From [Flexibacter] sp. ATCC 35103 (GTDB taxonomy: Bacteria > Bacteroidota > Bacteroidia > Flavobacteriales > Flavobacteriaceae), in assembly GCF_001975985.1 (NCBI RefSeq), contig NZ_MTQF01000001.1:642943-706942 (forward strand): a DNA stretch of 64,000 nucleotides, in the 5' to 3' direction. Below the pieces are notes generated by a model, which had not been told where the DNA came from, ran no database searches, and saw nothing but the letters and a program-made list of their open reading frames with translations. Position 1 is the first letter of the stretch. Each line of letters starts with the position of its first letter. Below, piece by piece: positions 7,079 through 15,091 of the stretch. A program made the position numbers and the translations under genes.

Positions 7079-8188
7079 ATGAAAATTAAATCAACACTTT
7101 CAATGTTCCTACTAACATTGATTTTAGGTTTTACAGCGTGTAACACCGAAGAAGTTGCTTCGTCAAACAACGAAAATGCTATTACTGAAACAACTACACC
7201 AACTTCTGGTAGTTCAACAGCAAAAATTGGAAACTGTTCTGAAGTTCCGGGATGGGCTTCACAAAACGGAAGTGTAACCGGTGGAGGATCTGCTGCTGAA
7301 ACAACTGTTACTACTTACGCTCAGTTGAAATCTGCAATCGAAAGCAGTTCTGTAAAAGTTATCAAAGTTAGCGGTACTATTACTGTTACTACAAGATTAT
7401 CATTGCAAGACCAGACTGGTAAAACTATTTATGGTGCAAATGGCGCTAAATTAGTTTCGACTAACCAAACGAAAGATGCGTCTGGTATTATCAACATCAA
7501 AAGATGTAAAAACTTAATCATCAGAAATCTTATTTTTGAAGGACCTGGTGCTTATGACACTGACGGATGGGATAATGCAATCTTAGACGAATGTACAAAT
7601 GTATGGGTGGATCACTGCGAATTTAGAGATGGTGTTGATGGAAACTTTGACATTAAAAACAAATCTGATTATATCTCAGTTACTTATTCTAAATTTCATT
7701 ATCTAAAACCGCCAAAAGCAGGAGGTTCTGGAGGATCAGACGATCATAGATATTCTAACTTAATTGGTTCAAGCGATGGTGCAACTGCAGATCGCGGAAA
7801 ATTAAGAATTACTTTTGCTCGTTGCTGGTGGGCTCCCGGATGTAAGGAAAGAATGCCAAGAGTACGTTTTGGAAAAGTGCATTTAGTAAACAATTTCTTT
7901 AACAGTACAGTTAGCAACAAATGTATTGCTGCTGGTTTTGAAGCTGATCTTCGTGTTGAAGCAAACGTTTTTGAAGGTGTAAAAACACCAATCGATTTAA
8001 TGACAGGTTATACAGCGGTAACTGCTGTTGATAACATTTTTACAAATACAACAGGAAACCAGGCAGGAAGCAAAACTGCTTTTACTCCTCCTTATTCAAT
8101 TGTAAAACTTAGTAATACTGCTGTGAAAGCTGATGTTTCGGCTAATGCCGGAGCTACTTTAGGTGGTAATATTTGCGGATCATTTTAA
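7079..8188 (+). CDS. Pectate lyase, PL1 family, lipoprotein
   Basis: Secreted polysaccharide lyase that cleaves polygalacturonate by beta-elimination. It has a lipoprotein signal (MKIKSTLSMFLLTLILGFTAC, lipidation at Cys21), then a Ser/Thr-rich linker, then a parallel beta-helix domain of about 310 residues. PL1 marks are WVDHCEF (the vWiDH block), DGNFDIKNKSDYISV, and the catalytic-arginine region RMPRVRFGKVHLVNNFF. It stands alone, without susC/susD or other pectin genes in the window, so it is not part of a visible utilisation locus. The lipid anchor predicts outer-membrane attachment. Confidence 0.95.
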   Translation: MKIKSTLSMFLLTLILGFTACNTEEVASSNNENAITETTTPTSGSSTAKIGNCSEVPGWASQNGSVTGGGSAAETTVTTYAQLKSAIESSSVKVIKVSGTITVTTRLSLQDQTGKTIYGANGAKLVSTNQTKDASGIINIKRCKNLIIRNLIFEGPGAYDTDGWDNAILDECTNVWVDHCEFRDGVDGNFDIKNKSDYISVTYSKFHYLKPPKAGGSGGSDDHRYSNLIGSSDGATADRGKLRITFARCWWAPGCKERMPRVRFGKVHLVNNFFNSTVSNKCIAAGFEADLRVEANVFEGVKTPIDLMTGYTAVTAVDNIFTNTTGNQAGSKTAFTPPYSIVKLSNTAVKADVSANAGATLGGNICGSF

Positions 8189-8238
8189 TGAATGACGAGC
8201 AGAAAAAAAACATGAGTTAGTTTAGTTTTTTTTTATTT

Positions 8239-8306
8239 AACCATATAAGTTATATAAGAAAATTTAAGTCATTGGGCTTATGATTTCTTAAATTACTTAT
8301 ATGGTT
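8239..8306. terminator. Hairpin after pectate lyase, dispersed-repeat type
   Basis: The arms aaccatataagt (8239-8250) and acttatatggtt (8295-8306) pair perfectly, with inner aaatttaag / cttaaatt, and a T run follows. It can end pectate lyase transcription; the left arm also occurs at 5531. Confidence 0.65.
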
Positions 8307-8369
8307 GTTTTTTTATTGGTGATTTTTTTGCCATAAAGACACAAAGACGCTAATTTTTTTACATATGTT

Positions 8370-8389
8370 AGACGCACTGCTGTGCGTCT
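8370..8389. repeat. Short perfect hairpin, dispersed type
   Basis: agacgcac-tgct-gtgcgtct forms an 8-bp perfect stem with a 4-base loop, GC-rich in an AT-rich gap. It lies between two convergent genes, near 'ccataaagacacaaagacgc'. It may be a relic of a dispersed palindrome; no T run follows. Confidence 0.5.
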
Positions 8390-8439
8390 CTACGGAAAAA
8401 ACCTTTGTTGCTTTGAACCTTTCTTACTTTGCCCCTATT

Positions 8440-8823
8440 TTAAAGAACTAATTCTTCAAACAATCTTTGAATCGTTTTTTCTAAATCCTGAGATAATCCT
8501 GAATGTGGTCTGGAAGTTTGAATCGCCGAACTTCGAATCGCGGTTAACCAGCGAAAACGTTCGGGAATATCCATTTCGCCAATTGGTCCTCCATCTTTTG
8601 CCCCTTTTACAATTTTTTCTAGTGCGGTGATATTGCAATGCAATTGTTCTAGATCAAAATCGTTTGATAATGCCTCGATTTTAGCATCGTTTATGTGGTA
8701 TAATACTTTTATAAATTTGGCTTTTTTGCAAAATAAAATGATTCCGATATTCAGGAATTCTTCGCGCTCTACTCTTGGTACCACACGAATTACGGCATAC
8801 TCATATAAGTGACTATCTTGCAT
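8440..8823 (-). CDS. DUF3037 domain protein
   Basis: 127-residue protein of the DUF3037 family. The sequence has the family's typical opening YEYAVIRVVPRVEREEFLNI followed by GIILFCKKAKFI. Function is not established. It overlaps the upstream HipA-like gene by 11 bases in another frame (ATG at 8821-8823), so the two are translationally coupled. DUF3037 proteins are regularly encoded next to this kinase-like family in Bacteroidota and Actinobacteria (general knowledge), suggesting they act together, possibly as regulator and kinase-like partner. Confidence 0.85.
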   Translation of the reverse strand: MQDSHLYEYAVIRVVPRVEREEFLNIGIILFCKKAKFIKVLYHINDAKIEALSNDFDLEQLHCNITALEKIVKGAKDGGPIGEMDIPERFRWLTAIRSSAIQTSRPHSGLSQDLEKTIQRLFEELVL

Positions 8824-9595
8824 TTTGCGCTTGGTTTACAAAGATTTCTGAATTGTTTAATCTTGTTTGCAAAAACTGTAAATATACATTTCGCAATGCT
8901 TCGGGCGTTTCATCGGTATCTTCCCATTGCAGCCATTCGAGCGGAATAGTATTTACAATTTCTTCCAGAATTTCTGGTGTTAAAAGTGCTTTATATTCGG
9001 CATCGACTTCTTTTAATAATGAGGCTTGTGGCAATAAAACGTGATCTTTTATCAATGCAAAAGGACTTTTGGAGTGTTGCTCCCAATTGTTCCATGAATG
9101 GTGAAAATACAAACACGCACCATGATCTATAAGCCACAATTCTTTATGCCAAATCAACATATTGGTATTTCTAAAAGTACGATCTACATTGGTAATATAG
9201 GCATCTAACCATACAATTTGCGAAGCTAGTTTGGCATCTACTGTTGTAACTACCGGATCAAAAGTAATAGCGCCGGATAAAAAATGCAGTGCTAAGTTTA
9301 ATCCCTGACTTCCTTGCAGTAAATCCTGAATTTCTTCGTCGGCTTCGCTTCTTCCAAAGGCTTCATCGAGATTGGCAAAAACCAATTCCGGTAATTGTAG
9401 CTTTAGAGCTTTGGCTATTTGTCCGCCAACTAATTCGGCTATCAGGGCTTTTACGCCGTGACCGGCTCCTTTGAATTTTAATACATATTTAAAATCGTCG
9501 TCGGCTTCTGCCAAAGCGGGTAAAGAACCGCCTTCGCGCAAAGGTGTTATGTAACGCGTAACGTTTACGGTTCTAAGATCGAAATTGTTTTTCAT
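8813..9595 (-). CDS. HipA-like kinase family protein
   Basis: 260-residue protein resembling the stand-alone HipA-like kinase family that pairs with DUF3037. The N-terminus carries VLKFKGAGHGVKALIAELVG, a nucleotide-loop and lysine region. The catalytic part is around residues 148-185: VWLDAYITNVDRTFRNTNML with the D-x4-N-x-DR-x3-N layout, then LWLIDHGACLYF as the metal-binding DHG-like motif. There is no HipB-like HTH upstream, so it is not a standard hipBA toxin-antitoxin pair. No role is known; it may phosphorylate a protein or small molecule. Confidence 0.8.
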   Translation of the reverse strand: MKNNFDLRTVNVTRYITPLREGGSLPALAEADDDFKYVLKFKGAGHGVKALIAELVGGQIAKALKLQLPELVFANLDEAFGRSEADEEIQDLLQGSQGLNLALHFLSGAITFDPVVTTVDAKLASQIVWLDAYITNVDRTFRNTNMLIWHKELWLIDHGACLYFHHSWNNWEQHSKSPFALIKDHVLLPQASLLKEVDAEYKALLTPEILEEIVNTIPLEWLQWEDTDETPEALRNVYLQFLQTRLNNSEIFVNQAQNAR

Positions 9596-9859
9596 AAGCA
9601 GTATTTACTGGAATACAAACTTACTAATTTAGATTGTTAGATTTTTAGACTTGCTTAGACTTCTTAGATTTTTGTTTTTTTACCGCAAAGGGTGCTGAGG
9701 ATGATTTTTCTTTAAGGTTAATTGTTGTGAAGGGATTGTAGAAAAGTACGCGGATGAAACGGGTTCGCTAAAGCGAAGACGCAGATTAACGCGGATTTTT
9801 ATTTTAGTTTGTGTTTTAGCTTTTAGTTTGTGTTTTTTTGTCACCCTGAGCGATCCCGA

Positions 9860-9875
9860 TCCCGAAGCTTCGGGA
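9860..9875. repeat. 16-bp perfect palindrome in GC-rich block
   Basis: tcccgaagcttcggga is fully self-complementary and sits inside a 90-base block that opens with tcaccctgagcg and ends with cttcgactccgctcagcctg. The two ends are themselves partly complementary, so the whole block may fold into one long hairpin. Confidence 0.55.
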
Positions 9876-9961
9876 CGGGAGAAGGGCGCGCCTATTGGAA
9901 CGTGGGCTTCGACTCCGCTCAGCCTGACATTTGATGGTCGATAAAATTATAAAGCTTTCTT

Positions 9962-10058
9962 TGTCATCCCGAGGAACGAATCACACTAGAAACTCAACAA
10001 AGATTCGCAAATTTCTATACGGAGCTTCTAGTGTGATTTCTCCTTTCGTCGAAATGAC
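9962..10058. repeat. Long inverted repeat element
   Basis: Outer arms tgtcat / atgaca and inner 13-bp arms aatcacactagaa (9979-9991) / ttctagtgtgatt (10026-10038) enclose a variable centre. The right end is followed by two copies of cgaaatgacaaaaaa. This looks like a REP or MITE-like unit. Confidence 0.55.
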
Positions 10059-10162
10059 AAAAAAATTCCTCGAAATGACAAAAAAACCTTGTAAACTTAG
10101 CATATAAACAAACTGCGTTAACCTGAAACAAAGAAAACATGAAACCTGAAACAATTATCTAA

Positions 10163-11023
10163 TTATCTAATTGTCACATTTTCTAATTCAAGAAACGCTT
10201 TTCCCAGATTCTCAGTAATATCTGACGCTATAAACGATTGATAACCTGTTTTAGGCAAGGCAATATCAGCGGTTAATCCGTGGATGTAGACACCAAGTTT
10301 TGCGGCATATTTAGGTTCATAACCTTGCGCGAGGAAACTGGTGATGATTCCGGTTAGGGTATCGCCGCTTCCTGCGGTGGCTAAGGCAGCATTTCCTGTG
10401 GTGTTTTCGTAGATTTCGGTTTTATTGATGATGTAAGTTGGTGCGCCTTTCATGACGATTATTACTTTGTATTTTTCGGAAAAAGCGGTTGTTTTTTGAA
10501 ATTTTTCAGATTCTGAATTCCATTTGCCTATTAAGCGTTCGAGTTCTTTAGGATGTGGAGTTAAGATGGTATTTTCAGGAACTAATTCAAGCCAGGATTG
10601 ATTTTGGGATAAAATATTCAGAGCATCTGCATCAAGAACTAAAGGTGCTTTGTTTACTCTTAAAAATTCGAATACCGCTTTTTGTGTGCCTAACTCCTGC
10701 CCTATTCCGGGACCAATTGCGATTGCTTGTGGAATTATTGGAAAATGAATATTGGTTATGAAATTATTATTTTCATCTGTAATAACCATCACTTCGGGAA
10801 TTGAGATTTGAAGGATTTGGTATCCGCATTTTGGTGTAAAAGTGGTTACGAGTCCGCAGCCAGATTTTAGGCAGGATTTTGATGCCAGAACTGCTGCTCC
10901 TATTTTGCCATAACTTCCGGCAATAATCACGGCGTGTCCCTGAAGTCCTTTGTGTGTATGAGGATTTATGGGTTTATAGAATTTTAAAATTTCTTGTTTG
11001 GTGATTAAAAGAGGATCTTTCAT
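10163..11023 (-). CDS. nnrD: ADP-dependent NAD(P)H-hydrate dehydratase
   Basis: Repair enzyme that returns hydrated NADH or NADPH to the normal cofactor using ADP. It has the ribokinase-like YjeF C-terminal fold: [20 protein letters not shown] near the start, [14 protein letters not shown] (about residues 175-190), and the catalytic [20 protein letters not shown] near residue 225. At 286 residues it contains only the dehydratase half; the NnrE epimerase domain that is fused in many bacteria is absent and must be elsewhere. The start at 11023 ([16 protein letters not shown]) is reasonable. Confidence 0.94.
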   Translation of the reverse strand: MKDPLLITKQEILKFYKPINPHTHKGLQGHAVIIAGSYGKIGAAVLASKSCLKSGCGLVTTFTPKCGYQILQISIPEVMVITDENNNFITNIHFPIIPQAIAIGPGIGQELGTQKAVFEFLRVNKAPLVLDADALNILSQNQSWLELVPENTILTPHPKELERLIGKWNSESEKFQKTTAFSEKYKVIIVMKGAPTYIINKTEIYENTTGNAALATAGSGDTLTGIITSFLAQGYEPKYAAKLGVYIHGLTADIALPKTGYQSFIASDITENLGKAFLELENVTIR

Positions 11024-11079
11024 TTGGTTTATTTTATTTTAAATTTTTAATCACTTTGTTTTTTAGGCTGATGCTTTTT

Positions 11080-11250
11080 GACGCGGATGAAACGGATTTA
11101 CTTTGTAAAAACGTGGATAAAAACGGATTTTTTAATTGGCTTATTTTATTAATTTTTTAATCACTTCTGTATTTTGGTCTGATATTTTTTTGACGCGGAT
11201 GAAACGGATTTACTTTGTAAAAACGCGGATAAAAACGGATTTTTTAATTG
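11080..11250. repeat. Tandem duplication, 59-bp core, 112-bp period
   Basis: The 59-base core beginning gacgcggatgaaacggattt occurs at 11080-11138 and 11192-11250 with one visible difference (acgtgg versus acgcgg). The bases before each core (ttttaatcactt region) also match less exactly, so the unit is about 112 bases. A related gcggatgaaacggg string is at about 9751. Confidence 0.85.
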
Positions 11251-11353
11251 ACTAATATCTGTCTGTTTTATCTTAATTGTATTAATTATAAAATTTAGGT
11301 TATTAAAGTTACTAAAAAAATTGAAGAAGAAAGTGTTTCTAGTTATCTTAAAT

Positions 11354-11444
11354 TCCTAGCCCTGATAGGAGCGATATCCTTTTTGTTTTTTCTTTAAAAA
11401 CAAAAAGATATAGCGGATAGCAGGAAATAGCTCCTAATCATTGC
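11354..11444. repeat. Large hairpin element before gcvT
   Basis: The central stem is about atcctttttgttttt / aaaaacaaaaagatat. It extends outward imperfectly: left agccctgataggagcg against right agcggatagcaggaaatagctcc. Both arms together span about 90 bases. It has the layout of a dispersed palindromic unit and lies 75 bases before the gcvT ATG. Confidence 0.6.
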
Positions 11445-11486
11445 GAAATTTATAATTTAGACTATCATTTTTAGATATTTTTTGAA

Positions 11487-11494
11487 TAAATTTG
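11487..11494 (+). promoter_or_regulatory. -7 promoter box of gcvT
   Basis: TAAATTTG matches TAnnTTTG and lies 25 bases before the gcvT ATG. No TTG at ideal distance was found, so only the -7 box is claimed. Confidence 0.5.
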
Positions 11495-11519
11495 CGACAC
11501 AATTTTATAAAACAACACA

Positions 11520-12602
11520 ATGAAAAATACTGCGCTTACGCACATACATGAGAGTTTGGGAGCGAAAATGCTTCCGTTTGCGGGTTATAACATGCCTATT
11601 ACTTATGAGGGAATTAACGCTGAACACGAAACGGTTCGTACTGGTGTGGGCGTTTTTGACGTTTCGCATATGGGCGAATTTTTGTTGACAGGTCCAAATG
11701 CTTTGGCTTTGATCCAGAAAGTGACTTCGAATGATGCGTCGACTTTGACAATTGGAAGAGCGCAATATTCTTGTTTGCCAAACAATGATGGCGGAATCGT
11801 AGATGATTTGATTGTTTATAAAATGAAAGATGAGCAGTATTTACTGGTTGTAAATGCTTCGAATATTGAAAAAGACTGGAACTGGATTTCTCTTCAAAAT
11901 GATATGGGAGTTGAGATGAAAAACCTTTCTGATGATTATTCTTTATTGGCAATTCAGGGGCCAAAAGCGGTTGAAGCTATGCAGGCTTTATCGTCTATAG
12001 ATTTATCTGCAATTCCTTACTATCATTTTGAGGTAGCGGATTTTGCAGGAATCGAGCATGTTATTATTTCTGCTACCGGTTATACGGGTTCTGGCGGATT
12101 TGAAATTTATTGCAAAAATAGTGAGGTAGAACAGGTTTGGAATAAAGTTTTTGAGGCTGGTGCAGCTTTCGGAATTAAACCTATTGGTCTTGCGGCACGT
12201 GATACTTTGCGTCTTGAAATGGGATTTTGTTTGTACGGAAACGATATTAATGATAATACTTCTCCTCTTGAAGCTGGATTGGGATGGATCACAAAATTTA
12301 CTAAAGATTTTACTAATTCTGAAGGTTTGAAAAAACAAAAAGAAGAAGGTGTTACTAAAAAATTAGTGGCTTTTGAAATGCAGGAACGTGCGGTGCCAAG
12401 ACATGATTATGAAATTGTTGATGCAAATGGCGGTATTATTGGCGTTGTAACTTCTGGAACAATGTCGCCTTCTATGAATAAAGGTATTGGTTTAGGATAT
12501 GTTACGGTAGATAATAGTGCTGTTGACAGTGATATTTTTATCAGAATCAGAAAAAATGATGTTCCGGCTAAAGTGGTTAAATTACCGTTTTATAAGAAAT
12601 AA
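11520..12602 (+). CDS. gcvT: Aminomethyltransferase (glycine cleavage T protein)
   Basis: T protein of the glycine cleavage system; it moves the aminomethyl group from lipoylated H protein to tetrahydrofolate, giving ammonia and methylene-THF in the cytoplasm. At 360 residues it has normal length. Hallmarks: [20 protein letters not shown] near the N-terminus, [12 protein letters not shown] (about 40-51), [20 protein letters not shown] with the folate-site aspartate, and the C-terminal [10 protein letters not shown] and [13 protein letters not shown]. The ATG at 11520 gives the usual N-terminus. It stands alone; gcvH and gcvP are not in the window. Confidence 0.97.
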   Translation: MKNTALTHIHESLGAKMLPFAGYNMPITYEGINAEHETVRTGVGVFDVSHMGEFLLTGPNALALIQKVTSNDASTLTIGRAQYSCLPNNDGGIVDDLIVYKMKDEQYLLVVNASNIEKDWNWISLQNDMGVEMKNLSDDYSLLAIQGPKAVEAMQALSSIDLSAIPYYHFEVADFAGIEHVIISATGYTGSGGFEIYCKNSEVEQVWNKVFEAGAAFGIKPIGLAARDTLRLEMGFCLYGNDINDNTSPLEAGLGWITKFTKDFTNSEGLKKQKEEGVTKKLVAFEMQERAVPRHDYEIVDANGGIIGVVTSGTMSPSMNKGIGLGYVTVDNSAVDSDIFIRIRKNDVPAKVVKLPFYKK

Positions 12603-12624
12603 TTTAAAGACATAAAATATTTTA

Positions 12625-12661
12625 AAAAATGCGTTGCTTAAATAAGTAACGCATTTTTTTT
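12625..12661 (+). terminator. Terminator after gcvT
   Basis: Stem aaaaatgcgttgctta / taagtaacgcattttt with a 2-base loop and an eight-T run. Confidence 0.9.
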
Positions 12662-12831
12662 GCAACAAAAATTCATTTATAAATTCCTTATACTAAGCAG
12701 CTGATATTTTTTTTAATATGTAAAAATTCTTACCAAATTAATTCATTTATGTGTAAGATTTTTTAGAAAAAATATAACTTTAAATCAAAAAATTAAACGT
12801 AATTTTAATCTAAACGAAGATTTTCGATTCT

Positions 12832-14862
12832 ATGAAAAAAATATTATTAGTATTATTGTTGGTTACGAACGTTCTATTTAGTCAAAATAGTAACTCGACA
12901 TGCGAAATACTAAACAAAATAAATGCAGTTATTCAGGAAGAACATATTAGACCAAAACCGGTGGACGATAGTTTATCGGTTTTTGTTTTTGACAATTTAA
13001 TTAATGAGTTAGATCCATCAAGAAATATATTATTTAAATCAGAATATACAGAACTGGTTGATAAATATCGTACTAATCTGGATGATCTCATCCTGAGTAA
13101 TGATTGTAGTTTTTTAGCTGATATTACCGCAAAATATAGAAATGGCCTTTTGAGAACTAAAGCCGTTCTGGAAAAAATTCAAAAAGAACCAATTGATTAT
13201 AATAAAAAAGATACGATTAGGTTTTATAAAAAATCCTTTGCTTTTTATCTTAAAAAAGAAGACCTGGAGAAAGTATGGTCTAAGAAAATACGCTATCAGA
13301 TTCTGGACGAAATTGCCGAAACAAGTGACAATCTTGATTCGCTTAAAGCTAATTTTAATTCGATTGAATTAAAGTCTAAGAATTTAATTGTATCAAATGA
13401 AATCTGCCGAATAAATACTCTTTTAGAAACTAATACCAAACAAGAAGAAAAGCTCTATAATTTTTTCTGTACTTATTTTGATCCGCATACGGCTTATTTT
13501 AGTGATGATTCTAAAACAAGTTTCGTGGCTTCATTATCAAAAGAACATTTGTCTCTGGGAATGACTGTGAACCTGAATGAAAAAAATGAAATTATTATAG
13601 CCGAAATTGATCCAAATGGTCCTGCGTATCAAACAGGGCAAATTAAAAAGGGAGATCAGATTCTTTCGATATCCAATCAAAAAGAGACATTGCAGGTTTC
13701 ATGTGCTTCATTAGAATCTATTTCGATAATGATTTTATCAGAATCTAATAAAAGTATTACGCTTACTCTTAAACGAAATTCAGGCAAAAGCTTCGATGTT
13801 TATATCGAAAAGCAGGTCATGAAAGATGAAGATAATTCTGTTTTTAGTTTCATTATTGGTAAAGACAGCAAAATTGGGTACATAAAAATTCCGAGTTTCT
13901 ACGCTGATTTAGACGGAAACAGCCGTAAAGGTTGTGCTGATGATGTCGCACGTGAGGTCATGAAACTAGAAAGAGATAATATAAAAGGTCTTGTAATTGA
14001 CCTAATCGATAATGGTGGCGGATCTATGGAAGAAGCCATAAAACTTGCCGGAATGTTTATTGATTATGGTCCGCTTTCTATTGTTGTAGATAATAAACAA
14101 GCTAAATCGATTATCAATGATCCGTACAGAGGTTTGATATACAAAGGTCCAATTGTAATTTTGGTGAATAGTAATACAGCATCTGCAAGTGAATTTTTCT
14201 CTTCTATACTCCAAGATTATAATCGCGCATTATTATTAGGCAGCAATACGTTGGGAAAAGCAACAATGCAAACTATTCTTTCGCTGGATGAAACTAAAAA
14301 CACCGATTTTTTAAAAATTACGATTAATAAATTCTACAGGGTCACCGGTAAAAGCCACCAATATATTGGCGTAAAACCAGATGTAATTCTTCCTGAATTT
14401 TATGAAGGTGTGTATCAAAAAGAAAGTGATTTTCCTACTGCTATTAAAAATGACAGTATTGAACCACTGCAAAAATTTAAACCTTATGTAAAGAGGGCTT
14501 TGATCGATAAACTGGCTAAAAACAGCTCTGTAAGACTTGCTGATAATTACTTTTTTAACAATATAAAAAAGATCAATCTAAAAATAGACCAGCTTGTAAA
14601 TACGCCAAAAGCGGAGATTCCGATGACATTGGATGCTATTTTCAAACAGAAAAAAATTGTAAATTCTCTTTGGACAGAAATCAACACCTTTAATGATGAA
14701 AACAATCCGTTAGATGTTTATAATTCTACTGTAAATCAGTTTTTATTAGGTGCTTATCCTAATGATAAAACGATAAACCAATACCAGATAGACAATCTAA
14801 AAACAAATCCGTACCTGAATGAAGCGGTGAATGTTATAAATGAGTTTAATGCGATGAAATAG
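12832..14862 (+). CDS. S41 carboxy-terminal processing protease
   Basis: 676-residue periplasmic serine protease of the Prc/Tsp type. A signal peptide (MKKILLVLLLVTNVLFSQ) leads a helical N-terminal domain. Next comes a PDZ domain (about residues 235-310; IIIAEIDPNGPAYQTGQIKK, GDQILSISN) and the S41 core with VIDLIDNGGGSMEEAIKLAG. The catalytic serine region is NTASASEFF (about 447-455) and the lysine lies in LGKATM (about 476). A C-terminal Tsp-specific helical domain follows. These proteases trim or degrade envelope proteins by recognising their C-termini. It stands alone; the heptamer repeat follows directly. Confidence 0.93.
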   Translation: MKKILLVLLLVTNVLFSQNSNSTCEILNKINAVIQEEHIRPKPVDDSLSVFVFDNLINELDPSRNILFKSEYTELVDKYRTNLDDLILSNDCSFLADITAKYRNGLLRTKAVLEKIQKEPIDYNKKDTIRFYKKSFAFYLKKEDLEKVWSKKIRYQILDEIAETSDNLDSLKANFNSIELKSKNLIVSNEICRINTLLETNTKQEEKLYNFFCTYFDPHTAYFSDDSKTSFVASLSKEHLSLGMTVNLNEKNEIIIAEIDPNGPAYQTGQIKKGDQILSISNQKETLQVSCASLESISIMILSESNKSITLTLKRNSGKSFDVYIEKQVMKDEDNSVFSFIIGKDSKIGYIKIPSFYADLDGNSRKGCADDVAREVMKLERDNIKGLVIDLIDNGGGSMEEAIKLAGMFIDYGPLSIVVDNKQAKSIINDPYRGLIYKGPIVILVNSNTASASEFFSSILQDYNRALLLGSNTLGKATMQTILSLDETKNTDFLKITINKFYRVTGKSHQYIGVKPDVILPEFYEGVYQKESDFPTAIKNDSIEPLQKFKPYVKRALIDKLAKNSSVRLADNYFFNNIKKINLKIDQLVNTPKAEIPMTLDAIFKQKKIVNSLWTEINTFNDENNPLDVYNSTVNQFLLGAYPNDKTINQYQIDNLKTNPYLNEAVNVINEFNAMK

Positions 14863-14870
14863 TTTTTTTG

Positions 14871-14925
14871 TTTCAGGTTTCAGGTTTCAGGTTTCAGGTT
14901 TCAGGTTTCAGGTTTCAGGTTTCAA
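14871..14925. repeat. 7-bp tandem repeat (tttcagg), seven units
   Basis: Seven exact copies of tttcagg fill 14871-14919, with a partial eighth (tttca). The array begins eight bases after the S41 stop. An inverted copy (acctgaaacctgaaacttgaaa) lies at 14991-15013, on the other side of the terminator hairpin. Confidence 0.97.
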
Positions 14926-14926
14926 T

Positions 14927-14959
14927 AAAAAGTTCAATTCATAACGAATTGAACTTTTT
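14927..14959 (+). terminator. Terminator after S41 protease gene
   Basis: Perfect 14-bp stem aaaaagttcaattc / gaattgaacttttt around a 5-base loop, nested inside the longer inverted repeat made by the heptamer array and 14991-15013. Confidence 0.85.
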
Positions 14960-15038
14960 ATTTTATCGATTTTCTAATCTCTCCAAAAAAACCTGAAACC
15001 TGAAACTTGAAACAAATAAAAAAAGAGTAGAATTGATT

Positions 15039-15068
15039 TTGCAAAAATAAGGAATAACCGTATTTTTG
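15039..15068 (+). promoter_or_regulatory. Promoter of yebC
   Basis: TTG (15039-15041), a 19-base spacer and TATTTTTG (15061-15068) match the Bacteroidota consensus. The predicted start gives a leader of about 20 bases. Confidence 0.7.
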
Positions 15069-15091
15069 CATCTCAAAACTAAAAATTAGAA

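Larger units (their letters stand above)
9596..10162. other. Non-coding gap rich in dispersed palindromes
   Basis: 567 bases with no supported gene. It holds three composite elements: a gcggatgaaacggg... segment (about 9751-9805) related to the duplicated unit at 11080-11250; a GC-rich block around the perfect palindrome tcccgaagcttcggga (9860-9875); and an inverted repeat with arms aatcacactagaa (9979-9991) and ttctagtgtgatt (10026-10038), flanked by tgtcat / atgaca. Such blocks contrast sharply with the AT-rich background. Confidence 0.7.
11024..11519. other. Non-coding gap with duplication and hairpin element
   Basis: 496 bases between divergent nnrD and gcvT with no supported gene. It holds a duplicated unit (period 112 bases, 11080-11250), a large hairpin element (11354-11444) and the gcvT promoter box at 11487. 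Confidence 0.75.

Noticed and set aside
8382..9044. Plus-strand open frames opposite DUF3037 and the HipA-like gene
   Set aside because: They overlap two recognised minus-strand genes, have no promoter and no recognisable domain.
9596..10162. tRNA or small RNA gene in the repeat-rich gap
   Set aside because: The hairpins do not form a cloverleaf, no T-loop motif (gttcgaatc type) at the right spacing was found, and the elements look like dispersed repeats.
11505..11964. Several minus-strand open frames inside gcvT
   Set aside because: They are shadows of a highly conserved plus-strand gene and start or end inside its promoter or core motifs.
14871..15013. Possible CRISPR array
   Set aside because: The units are 7 bases with no spacers, and no cas genes are near.
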